Shown piece after piece: positions 1-5,286 of a DNA stretch of 5,286 nucleotides (position 1 is its first letter; each line of letters opens with the position of its first letter). The notes beneath the pieces were generated by a model that worked only from the letters and a program-made list of their open reading frames with translations, did not search any database and was not told the DNA's origin. The translations under genes and the position numbers were made by a program. The DNA is from Lysobacterales bacterium (GTDB lineage: Bacteria; Pseudomonadota; Gammaproteobacteria; Xanthomonadales; SZUA-36), in NCBI GenBank assembly GCA_026193295.1, contig JAPHSB010000155.1, positions 1 through 5,286 of the forward strand, in the 5' to 3' direction.

Positions 1-774
1 CTCGAGGACCTCGGCCAGGCGTTCGGGTCGCGTCTGCAACACCGTGCACTGCGCCGGAAACCGCTCGGCTTTGGCGAACGCCGGCCGGTGATCGACCACC
101 ACGGTGTCCCAGCCCAGCTCCGCCAACAGGCGGGCCAGGGGCACTGCGTCGGGCCCCGCGCCGCAGATCAGCACGCGGGGCGGCGGCGGCAGATGGACGA
201 CGATCGCCTCGCCCGCCCCATCGTCACCGAATCGAACGGTTTTGAAACGCCAGTCCGGCCGGGGATCGGCCAATTCCCCCAGCAGGTTCAACAATAAGGG
301 TGCGCCTTGCCTTGCGCCGGCTGAATCGAGGCATCCGTGAGCCCCGGTGGGCAAGGCGCCGTCCGACTGCGTCACCAGTGCCAGCAAGGTGGCCTGGCGG
401 AGCCGTTGAGCGCGCTCGAGTTGTTCCAGGAAGCCGAATGACCTGTCCCGCTCCAGCCGCTGCAGCAACAGGTGAATCACGCCGTCGCAACCCAGCCCGA
501 GGCTCCACACCAGGTCGTCGTCCGCATGCATGTCGTAGGTCACGCGCTTTGCCATCCCACCGGCAAACACGTCGGTCGCGTGCTGCAGCAAGTCTCCCTC
601 GAGGCAGCCGCCCGATATCAGTCCTTCGAATGTACCGTCGCGGGCGATCAGCATCATCGCGCCGGGTTTGCGATAGGTAGACCCCACGGTCGCGATAATC
701 GTCGCCAGCACGAGGTCATCGTCACTGCAATGAGCGCGGTAGAAGTCGAGCAGGGCCGGGGTGCCGAGGTGCAT
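1..774 (-). CDS. XdhC/CoxI-family molybdenum hydroxylase maturation protein (3' end beyond the window)
   Basis: The family binds molybdenum cofactor and helps sulfurate and insert it into xanthine dehydrogenase or CO dehydrogenase-type enzymes in the cytoplasm. The 258 codons visible run open to the left edge, against a usual family length of about 330-380 residues. The N-terminal XdhC/CoxI part shows GSTYRKPGA (residues 31-39), SGGCLEGDL (54-62) and GLGCDGV (93-99), all recognisable family motifs. After a variable linker, a Rossmann-like C-terminal domain starts with VLICGAGPDAVPLARL (201-216) and continues into VVVDHRPAFAKAERFP (225-240). The ATG at 774 is chosen because an in-frame TAG lies six codons upstream; its Shine-Dalgarno sequence is weak. 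It is divergent from the decarboxylase, and no hydroxylase structural subunit is visible, so its client enzyme is unknown. The family call is firm; a specific xdhC role is not shown. Confidence 0.9.
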   Translation of the reverse strand, partial: MHLGTPALLDFYRAHCSDDDLVLATIIATVGSTYRKPGAMMLIARDGTFEGLISGGCLEGDLLQHATDVFAGGMAKRVTYDMHADDDLVWSLGLGCDGVIHLLLQRLERDRSFGFLEQLERAQRLRQATLLALVTQSDGALPTGAHGCLDSAGARQGAPLLLNLLGELADPRPDWRFKTVRFGDDGAGEAIVVHLPPPPRVLICGAGPDAVPLARLLAELGWDTVVVDHRPAFAKAERFPAQCTVLQTRPERLAEVLE

Positions 775-839
775 GGGCGAAACCTGTGCCTAAAATCGCA
801 TGATAACCCGCGATCCGTCCTTTTGGCTGGAGTTGATGC

Positions 840-868
840 TTGGAAGGAGACAGTGGAAAACCCATAAT
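840..868 (+). promoter_or_regulatory. Predicted sigma70-type promoter of the decarboxylase gene
   Basis: TTGGAA (840-845) and CATAAT (863-868) are separated by exactly 17 bases and match the -35 and -10 consensus at 4/6 and 5/6 positions. Transcription would begin near 875, giving a leader of about 25 bases before the ATG at 900. This is a consensus match only. The rest of the 125-base divergent gap shows no comparably good promoter for the minus-strand XdhC gene; TATCAT on the minus strand at 805-800 is a weak -10 candidate. Confidence 0.5.
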
Positions 869-899
869 CACCTGTCATCCGCAATTCCTGGAATCCCTG

Positions 900-2381
900 A
901 TGAAAGAGCACGAGCCGTTCGAAACCCTGGACCCCGAAGACTGGGACGCCATGCGTGAGCTCGGGCACCGCGTGGTGGACGATGCGTTGCATTACTTTCG
1001 AACGACGCGCGAACGGCCGGCCTGGCGGCCGGTTCCGGCGGACGTTGCCGAGCGGCTGACAGCGCCGGCTCCGCCGGGGCCGGCTGATCCACCCGCCGTT
1101 TACGAAGAGTTCCTGCGCGACATCATGCCCTACACCATGAACACGACCCACCCCCGTTTCTGGGCCTGGTACATGGGCAGCGGCACCGTGATGGCCGCGC
1201 TGGCGGACCTGCTGGCTGCGACCATGAACCCGAATCTCGGCGGCGGCAACCACGCGGCGCCGCTGGTCGAAAAACAGGTCCTCGGCTGGATCCGCGACAT
1301 GGTTGGTTTTCCTGCAGAAGCCAGCGGCTTGCTCACCAGCGGTGCTTCGATGGCCAACTTCACCGCCCTCACCGTCGCCAGGAACACCGCCTGCGGCTAC
1401 GATGTGCGCCGCCAGGGCGTGCTCGCCGCCCCCGGGCCGTTGACCGCCTACGCGTCGACCGAGATTCACAGCTGCAACCAGAAGGCCATCGAAACCCTGG
1501 GACTGGGCTCCGAAGGCCTGCGCAAAATACCGGTACGGGCCGATTACACGATCGATCTCACGGCGCTCGAACAGCAGGTCGCCGCCGACCGCGAGGACGG
1601 CCGCCTGCCTTTCTGCGTGATCGCCACGGCCGGCACCATCAACACCGGCGCCATCGACGACATGAACGCGATCGCGGATTTCTGCGAGCGCGAGCGATTG
1701 TGGTTCCACGTCGACGGCGCGATCGGCGCCGTGGCAGTGCTGGCGGACAACGTGCGCCCCCAGTTGGCAGGCATGGAGCGTGCCGATTCCATCGCGCTGG
1801 ACCTGCACAAGTGGATGCACATTCCGTTCGAGGCGGGCTGCGTGGTGGTGCGGGACGCCTCCGCCCACCGCGAGTCGTTCGCCCTGGTGCCGGAGTACCT
1901 GCAACGCGAGGCGGACGGCCGGGGCATGGCTTCGGGCAGTCTGTGGTTCAGCGACTACGGACTGCAGCTGACCCGGCAATTCCGCGCACTCAAGGTTTGG
2001 ATGTCCATCAAGGAACATGGCCTGGAGCGGTTCGGACGCATGATCGCCCGCAACGTGGAGCAGGCCGCGTACCTGGGCCGCCGGGTGGAGGAAAGCGATG
2101 GGCTGGAGCTGACCGCAGCGATCGGCCTGGACATCGTCTGCTTCCGCTTCAACCCGGGTGGGCTGGACGTTGCAGCGCTGAACCGGCTCAACCAGGCCCT
2201 GTTGGTCGAGTTGCAGGAAACCGGCGTGGCGGCGCCTTCCAACACGACACTGAACGGCAATTATTGCCTGCGTGTCGCCATCTCGAACCATCGCAGCCGT
2301 TTCGAGGATTTCGACCTGCTGGTGAAAGAAGTGCTCCGCATCGGCAATCGCTTGCAGGACCGAATTTATTCGGGATCATGA
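900..2381 (+). CDS. Group II PLP-dependent decarboxylase (aromatic-L-amino-acid decarboxylase type)
   Basis: A 493-residue fold-type I decarboxylase that would convert an amino acid to its amine and CO2 in the cytoplasm. Order of motifs: N-terminal DPEDWDAMRELGHRVVDD (11-28); substrate-side HPRFWAWYMGSGT (84-96); NPNLGGGNHAAPLVEKQV (110-127); SGASMANFTALTVARN (147-162); the cofactor-stacking His190 in STEIHSCNQKA; TAGTINTGAIDD (243-254); His270 and Asp272 in FHVDGAIGA, the Asp expected to contact the pyridine nitrogen; and Schiff-base Lys304 in DLHKW, where most relatives have DPHKW. Length fits the family. The ATG at 900 has a modest GGAA six bases upstream, follows a plausible promoter, and begins where homologues begin; the reading frame continues upstream only to a TTG at 840. 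The substrate cannot be read from sequence: Trp, Tyr, DOPA, Phe or a non-aromatic amino acid are all possible. The last eight codons lie in the inverted-repeat element. Confidence 0.93.
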   Translation: MKEHEPFETLDPEDWDAMRELGHRVVDDALHYFRTTRERPAWRPVPADVAERLTAPAPPGPADPPAVYEEFLRDIMPYTMNTTHPRFWAWYMGSGTVMAALADLLAATMNPNLGGGNHAAPLVEKQVLGWIRDMVGFPAEASGLLTSGASMANFTALTVARNTACGYDVRRQGVLAAPGPLTAYASTEIHSCNQKAIETLGLGSEGLRKIPVRADYTIDLTALEQQVAADREDGRLPFCVIATAGTINTGAIDDMNAIADFCERERLWFHVDGAIGAVAVLADNVRPQLAGMERADSIALDLHKWMHIPFEAGCVVVRDASAHRESFALVPEYLQREADGRGMASGSLWFSDYGLQLTRQFRALKVWMSIKEHGLERFGRMIARNVEQAAYLGRRVEESDGLELTAAIGLDIVCFRFNPGGLDVAALNRLNQALLVELQETGVAAPSNTTLNGNYCLRVAISNHRSRFEDFDLLVKEVLRIGNRLQDRIYSGS

Positions 2382-2390
2382 ACTGGACAA

Positions 2391-2496
2391 GGAGGGGTCG
2401 GGTGCCTCGGGGCAGGACAATCGGGCTGTCGGGAACAGTCGATTAGCGCACAGGGACGTCTTGAGCGTGTCCTGACCCGAGGTGCCCGGCCCCTCC
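2391..2496 (+). repeat. Inner 28-base inverted arms forming a long stem
   Basis: Arms at 2391-2418 and 2469-2496 pair at 24 of 28 positions by Watson-Crick rules. Three of the four remaining positions become G-U pairs in a plus-strand RNA, leaving one G-A mismatch. Plus-strand read-through from the decarboxylase would thus give a 27/28 paired stem around a 50-base apical region. There is no U-run directly after the stem, so it is not a standard intrinsic terminator. Confidence 0.75.
2419..2444 (+). other. Small hairpin at the base of the apical loop
   Basis: AATCG (2419-2423) pairs with CGATT (2440-2444), and CTGT (2426-2429) pairs with ACAG (2435-2438) around a CGGGA loop. The internal GG faces a single T. 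It starts on the base immediately after the inner arm, so it could stack on the long stem. The pairing is visible; any function is unknown. Confidence 0.45.
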
Positions 2497-2541
2497 CTAC
2501 GATGTGGTGCTATTTTCCCGAATGAATTCGGTCCTACGGCT

Positions 2542-2946
2542 TCAATCCGCAGGCCGGTCGGGAAAGGTCAGGCCGAGCATGTATTCGGTCGCCGCTTCTA
2601 CTGCTTCGTCGGACAGGTTGGGCTGGCCGCCCTTGCCAGGCATGTCCAGGTAACCTGACTTGGCGTGTTTGAACAGGACGGCCTGCCACATGTTGGAGCG
2701 CTCTTCCCACTGATCGCGGTTGCCGGTAATCGGCGCGCCCAGGTCCCCGCTTTCATGGCAGGAAGCGCAGGCCAACTGGTAGGTTTCCTTGCCCAGCGCC
2801 ATGTGGTCTTCGCGCCAGGTCGGGCGCACGTCCCGCGGTTCCGGCTGGGCCAGCGGCTCCGGCGCGGCCACATCTTCGCCACCCGGGGAGCAAGCCATCA
2901 GCCCGATCAGGGCGACCATCCACAAACTACGGTAAAACACCGACAT
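2542..2946 (-). CDS. Cytochrome c5-like monohaem lipoprotein
   Basis: A 134-residue exported electron carrier. Residues 1-19 form a lipoprotein signal with lipobox LMAC, so Cys19 would be lipidated. A Pro/Glu-rich tether (about 24-45) leads into a small class I cytochrome domain: the haem site CASCH has Cys60, Cys63 and His64, and Met102 in LDMPGKGG matches the MPxKGG sixth-ligand motif of cytochrome c5-type proteins. GAPITGNRDQW (70-80) and the C-terminal SDEAVEAATEYM helix (112-123) also fit. I prefer the ATG at 2946: GAGG (2957-2954) lies seven bases upstream and the signal peptide then begins normally. The in-frame ATG at 2961 lacks a well-spaced Shine-Dalgarno. Redox partners are not evident. 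It is divergent from the MOSC gene and convergent with the decarboxylase. Confidence 0.9.
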   Translation of the reverse strand: MSVFYRSLWMVALIGLMACSPGGEDVAAPEPLAQPEPRDVRPTWREDHMALGKETYQLACASCHESGDLGAPITGNRDQWEERSNMWQAVLFKHAKSGYLDMPGKGGQPNLSDEAVEAATEYMLGLTFPDRPAD

Positions 2947-2975
2947 GAGCCGTCCTCGCATCCTGTATATCTGAC

Positions 2976-2981
2976 ATTATA
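2976..2981 (-). promoter_or_regulatory. Probable -10 element for the cytochrome gene
   Basis: On the minus strand this is a perfect TATAAT, 29 bases upstream of the preferred start at 2946. No good -35 hexamer lies 16-18 bases further upstream, so an activator may be required. It overlaps TATACT on the plus strand (2978-2983), a possible -10 for the MOSC gene. Both sit in the near-palindrome GACATTATACTGTC (2973-2986), which matches its own reverse complement at 12 of 14 positions. Confidence 0.4.
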
Positions 2982-3023
2982 CTGTCGAAATCCACCAGGG
3001 ATATCGCCATCTGGAAATCACCC

Positions 3024-3866
3024 ATGCATGAGCTGCACGTCACCGGACTGTCCGTCTATCCCGTCAAGTCGATGAAGGGCATCGCCCTGGACGAGGCGAT
3101 CCTGACGGACAAGGGTCTGCTGCATGACCGCTTGTGGATGGTCGTCAGGCCCGATGGACGGTTCGTCACGCAACGGGGCCTGCCGCGCCTCGCCCTGGTG
3201 ACCACCCGGCTCGACGATAAGGGGGTGGTGCTGTCGATGGAAGGCCACGGTTCTATCGCCATCCCGTTCGAATCCAGCGGTGGAGCCTCCGTTAGAACGA
3301 AGGTTTGGGGCGACGAGTGCGAGGCGACTGATGTCGGGCCGTTGGTTTCGCAGTGGCTGACCGACGCGCTCGAGAGCCCGGAAACGCTGCGCATCGTTCA
3401 CATGGCCGAAGGCTTCAAGCGGCCCCAGGGCCAGCCGGATCGCTACGGCGCGGACACCACCACTCACTTTGCCGACAGCGCACCCTTCCTGGTAGCCAAC
3501 GAGGCCTCGTTGGCCGAGCTCAACCGTGAACTCGTGGCGAGCGGGCAGGCAGCGGTTCCGATGAACCGTTTCCGCCCGAATATCGTCGTGCGCGGGCTCG
3601 AACCGTTCGCCGAGCACCGGGCCAGGGAACTGGCGGGAGAGGGTTGGCGCCTGTCATTGACGGATGCCTGCGAGCGTTGCCTGGTTACCACCATCGACCA
3701 GCAGACGGCGCAGCGCAATCCGGACCGGGAACCTTACCTGACCTTGCGCCGCATCAACCCCGTGCCCGGCCCGAAACCGGCCCCGGCCTTTGCCCAGAAT
3801 GCGATCCTGGGCTCCGGCGAAGGGCAGCGCATCGCGCTCGGATCGTCGCTCGTGGCCACCTGGTGA
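3024..3866 (+). CDS. Two-domain MOSC protein (YcbX/mARC-like, no ferredoxin domain)
   Basis: A 280-residue protein with an N-terminal MOSC beta-barrel domain (about 5-115; VYPVKSMKG at 11-19, HDRLWMVVRPDGRFVTQR at 34-51) followed by the MOSC catalytic domain (about 125-277; FADSAPFLVANEASL at 149-163, PMNRFRPNIVV at 179-189). The signature CERCLVTTID (216-225) corresponds to the CSRCxxTTV motif of YcbX and mARC, whose cysteine coordinates molybdenum; Cys219 is the likely ligand by position. Relatives reduce N-hydroxylated compounds. Unlike E. coli YcbX, which carries a C-terminal 2Fe-2S ferredoxin domain, this one ends after the MOSC domain, so electrons must come from a separate partner. The ATG at 3024 fits the family start; GGAA upstream is only a weak ribosome site. 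The substrate is not predictable. Confidence 0.88.
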   Translation: MHELHVTGLSVYPVKSMKGIALDEAILTDKGLLHDRLWMVVRPDGRFVTQRGLPRLALVTTRLDDKGVVLSMEGHGSIAIPFESSGGASVRTKVWGDECEATDVGPLVSQWLTDALESPETLRIVHMAEGFKRPQGQPDRYGADTTTHFADSAPFLVANEASLAELNRELVASGQAAVPMNRFRPNIVVRGLEPFAEHRARELAGEGWRLSLTDACERCLVTTIDQQTAQRNPDREPYLTLRRINPVPGPKPAPAFAQNAILGSGEGQRIALGSSLVATW

Positions 3867-3872
3867 GATCCG

Positions 3873-3903
3873 GGCCCGATCGGGTGGCGGGCCAAAGCGG
3901 GCC
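3873..3903. terminator. Possible GC hairpin between convergent genes, without U-run
   Basis: GGCCCG (3873-3878) can pair with CGGGCC at 3888-3893 or with a second copy at 3898-3903; GCGGGCC is directly repeated with AAA between the copies. A perfect palindrome CCCGATCGGG (3875-3884) competes. It fills the 42-base gap between the MOSC and pldA stops, so a role at transcript ends is plausible, but no T-tract follows on either strand. Confidence 0.25.
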
Positions 3904-3908
3904 GGTGC

Positions 3909-5048
3909 TCATTCGAGCCAGTCCGTGACGGAAATGCCGACACCCAGGCGGTTCACCTTGTTGTTGTAGTCGATCAGGCTCTCGCCATAGCCGTAGAAGT
4001 ACTGCACGTAGCCCCGCAGATACGGGTAACCGAACACCGGAAAACTCCAGCTCAACTCGGTCGCGCCGCGATCGAAACCGCTCTCGAGCTGGTTGCGCAG
4101 CATCAGGCTGAGCACGTGTCCCCTGCGTCCATAGATGGCACGGAACTCGCCGTGCCCCATGTACCTGTCGATGTCCGGATTGTCGCCGTCCCCCTTGTCC
4201 GGCGAAGCCCAGAACCATGGCTTGAAAGCCAGGACCCAGTGCGTTCGCTCGAAGACCAGCGTGGCATACAGCCGGTCCCAGCTGCGCGACTGCAGTCCGC
4301 CCTGGCCGTTTGACTGGTGCACCCAGCCCAGCGTGTTGACCGAGTTGGTGAAGCCGAAAATGCTCCAGTCATTGCGAAACTGCAGCCAGACTTCCGGCTC
4401 GTGATTGGTCTCCCGGAACGGCTCTGAATTCTCCCGGCTGTACATCTGCCAGAACGAGCGGTTGGTGTAGGCGCCATAAAGATCCATGCGGTCGCCGAAC
4501 AGTCCGACGGCCAGGGGCACCTTCAGACTGACCTGGAATTGACCCTCCAGTTTTTCGTTGTTGTAGTCTCCGTCGCCAGATTGCTGGCGATAGGCATCGG
4601 CGCTCCAACCCTCTGTGTTATAAGCCGCTGCCAGGAAGTAATTGGGTCGATGCGCGATGATGCTGAACGGACGGCTGGCGGCCTCACGGTCAGCCGCAAG
4701 GCGCTGCTCCACCAGTCCCGGCTCCGCTCCACTGTCCGCGGCCCGCTCCTCCGAAGCGGCATTTTCCTCGGCCCCGGAGGCCGGCCCGGCAGGATGGCCG
4801 GGAGCGGTTTCTGCGTCGTCTCCACAAACACGGCGAATCTCGGCAAGGGTCATCGTAGCTTCGCCGGTCTCGGCGAGACGCAGCACGCAACTCCGGTCCA
4901 ATTCCGCGGCGGCCAATCCTGCCGGGAATACCAGGCAGCCGCTGAGCAGCAACAAGAGAAGGCGTGGGGTGGCGGCCGCCCCCCGGCACACAATGCGCGT
5001 GGGCGGAAACAGCCGGGCCAATGGTGAGAGTTCAATTCCGGATGACAT
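3909..5048 (-). CDS. pldA: Outer membrane phospholipase A (OMPLA) homologue with Asp in place of catalytic Asn
   Basis: A 379-residue protein, longer than the 289 of E. coli PldA because of its N-terminus. Hydrophobic residues 30-48 form a signal sequence; cleavage after GLAAA (44-48) is likely, although LSGC (35-38) also fits a lipobox. A short two-Cys segment (54-75) and a Glu/Ala-rich linker (about 76-125) precede the barrel, which starts at RPFSIIAHRPNYF (126-138). The active-site motif HQSNG gives His244 and Ser246. In E. coli the triad's Asn156 follows SRSW; here SRSW is followed by Asp258 (codon GAC, 4277-4275) with identical spacing. NPDIDRYMG and YGYGESLIDYN confirm the family, which hydrolyses phospholipid acyl chains as a calcium-dependent dimer. 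The protein ends in DWLE, not a terminal aromatic. The ATG at 5048 is chosen because GAGG lies upstream (12-base spacing) and a start at 5138 would overlap the divergent ubiE gene. Confidence 0.9.
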   Translation of the reverse strand: MSSGIELSPLARLFPPTRIVCRGAAATPRLLLLLLSGCLVFPAGLAAAELDRSCVLRLAETGEATMTLAEIRRVCGDDAETAPGHPAGPASGAEENAASEERAADSGAEPGLVEQRLAADREAASRPFSIIAHRPNYFLAAAYNTEGWSADAYRQQSGDGDYNNEKLEGQFQVSLKVPLAVGLFGDRMDLYGAYTNRSFWQMYSRENSEPFRETNHEPEVWLQFRNDWSIFGFTNSVNTLGWVHQSNGQGGLQSRSWDRLYATLVFERTHWVLAFKPWFWASPDKGDGDNPDIDRYMGHGEFRAIYGRRGHVLSLMLRNQLESGFDRGATELSWSFPVFGYPYLRGYVQYFYGYGESLIDYNNKVNRLGVGISVTDWLE

Positions 5049-5081
5049 GGTGGAAGTTTCCCTCGGGGAACAGGGCAAGGA

Positions 5082-5087
5082 TACAAT
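5082..5087 (+). promoter_or_regulatory. Possible -10 element for ubiE
   Basis: TACAAT matches the -10 consensus at 5 of 6 positions and lies 25 bases before the ubiE ATG, in the 64-base divergent gap with pldA. No convincing -35 is visible at the expected distance, so this is a tentative call. Confidence 0.25.
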
Positions 5088-5112
5088 AAGTCGGCCAGAC
5101 AGAGACTCAGCC

Positions 5113-5286
5113 ATGAAGCAGGAATCGGAAAAGACCACTCATTTTGGTTACCGCGAGGTCCCGGTGCAGGAAAAGGCGCGCCTGGTTCACGACGTGTTCC
5201 GCTCCGTGGCCGGCAACTACGACCTGATGAACGACCTGATGTCACTGGGCGTGCACCGCGCCTGGAAGCGGGATTTTGTCGCGCAC
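5113..5286 (+). CDS. ubiE: Ubiquinone/menaquinone biosynthesis C-methyltransferase UbiE (3' end beyond the window)
   Basis: UbiE is the S-adenosylmethionine-dependent C-methyltransferase of ubiquinone (and, where present, menaquinone) synthesis, acting on the membrane-associated quinone precursor. Only the first 58 codons are present. They carry the hallmark start TTHFGYREVPVQEKARLVHDV (residues 8-28, split by no gaps relative to E. coli TTHFGF...) and the family signature FRSVAGNYDLMNDLMSLGVH (29-48) followed by RAWKR. The SAM-binding GxGxG motif lies beyond the edge. The start at 5113 matches homologues; only a weak GAGA precedes it. It is divergent from pldA. Whether ubiJ and ubiB follow, as in E. 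coli, cannot be seen. Confidence 0.95.
   Translation, partial: MKQESEKTTHFGYREVPVQEKARLVHDVFRSVAGNYDLMNDLMSLGVHRAWKRDFVAH

Larger units (their letters stand above)
2356..2535. repeat. Nested inverted-repeat element, REP-pair (BIME)-like
   Basis: The outer arms, 2356-2375 and 2516-2535, are inverted copies with one difference in 20 bases. Each is itself a small palindrome, CCGAAT-NN-ATTCGG. Between them lie 28-base inner inverted arms, separated from the outer arms by unrelated 15- and 19-base spacers. On the minus strand the tetranucleotide GTAG sits at the 5' edge of both right-hand arms (2537-2534 and 2500-2497), as in REP units recognised by RAYT transposases; the left-hand plus copy has GCAG. 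The element begins inside the decarboxylase gene and ends six bases short of the cytochrome gene's stop, filling the convergent gap. The inverted repeats are seen directly; assignment to REP/BIME is inference. A MITE or a bidirectional transcription barrier are alternatives. Confidence 0.7.

Noticed and set aside
844..867. Strong AAGGAG followed by a GTG and a four-codon frame ending in TAA
   Set aside because: It is too short to be meaningful, the spacing is only three bases, and it lies upstream of the predicted transcription start near 875.
840..899. TTG start at 840 for the decarboxylase, adding 20 residues
   Set aside because: TTG 840 falls in the likely -35 box, the added residues resemble nothing in the family, and homologues begin close to the ATG at 900.
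654..2291. A 545-codon open frame on the minus strand opposite the decarboxylase and part of the XdhC gene
   Set aside because: It is antisense to two genes with clear family motifs, and its translation is Arg/His/Gln/Gly-rich without recognisable motifs. Long antisense frames are common in GC-rich coding DNA.
1700..2446. A 248-codon plus-strand frame overlapping the decarboxylase
   Set aside because: It is a frame shadow of the decarboxylase: Arg/Gly/Pro-rich, with no motif, and out of frame with the conserved protein.
2391..2516. Intrinsic terminator for the decarboxylase
   Set aside because: The long stem is real, but no U-tract directly follows it; the TATTTT at 2511-2516 is 14 bases past the stem.
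2963..2985. CTGTATAT sequence resembling half of a LexA (SOS) box
   Set aside because: The required CAG ten bases after CTG is absent.

Overview
The window is GC-rich chromosomal DNA. It probably comes from a gammaproteobacterium: the truncated right-hand gene is a clear UbiE, its divergent neighbour is an outer-membrane phospholipase A (PldA), and there is a cytochrome c5-type lipoprotein. No genus can be named from the sequence alone. The window is densely coded, with six genes (two cut by the window edges), and no gap reaches 300 bases. I see no tRNA, rRNA, CRISPR array, integrase or transposase gene.

Layout, left to right. (1) Minus strand, running off the left edge: an XdhC/CoxI-family protein, a chaperone for molybdenum hydroxylases. 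(2) Divergent from it, a group II pyridoxal-phosphate (aromatic-L-amino-acid type) decarboxylase, with a credible sigma70-type promoter that supports a start at base 900. (3) A roughly 180-base nested inverted repeat between two convergent genes. It resembles a pair of inverted REP units and supplies the last codons and the stop of the decarboxylase. (4) Minus strand: a small cytochrome c5-like lipoprotein. (5) Divergent from it across 77 bases, a two-domain MOSC protein (molybdenum-cofactor binding, YcbX/mARC-like without ferredoxin domain). (6) Convergent with it, a PldA-type phospholipase whose expected catalytic Asn is Asp. (7) Divergent from pldA, the first 58 codons of ubiE.

The genes alternate in direction (-,+,-,+,-,+), so there is no operon inside the window and functional links are weak. 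Two genes touch molybdenum-cofactor biology (XdhC and MOSC), and two sit in the envelope or respiratory chain (cytochrome lipoprotein, UbiE). PldA acts in the outer membrane. I do not see a new multi-gene system. The observations most worth checking are the nested inverted repeat, where four of five arm differences keep pairing as G-U in the plus-strand transcript, and the His-Ser-Asp arrangement of the phospholipase.
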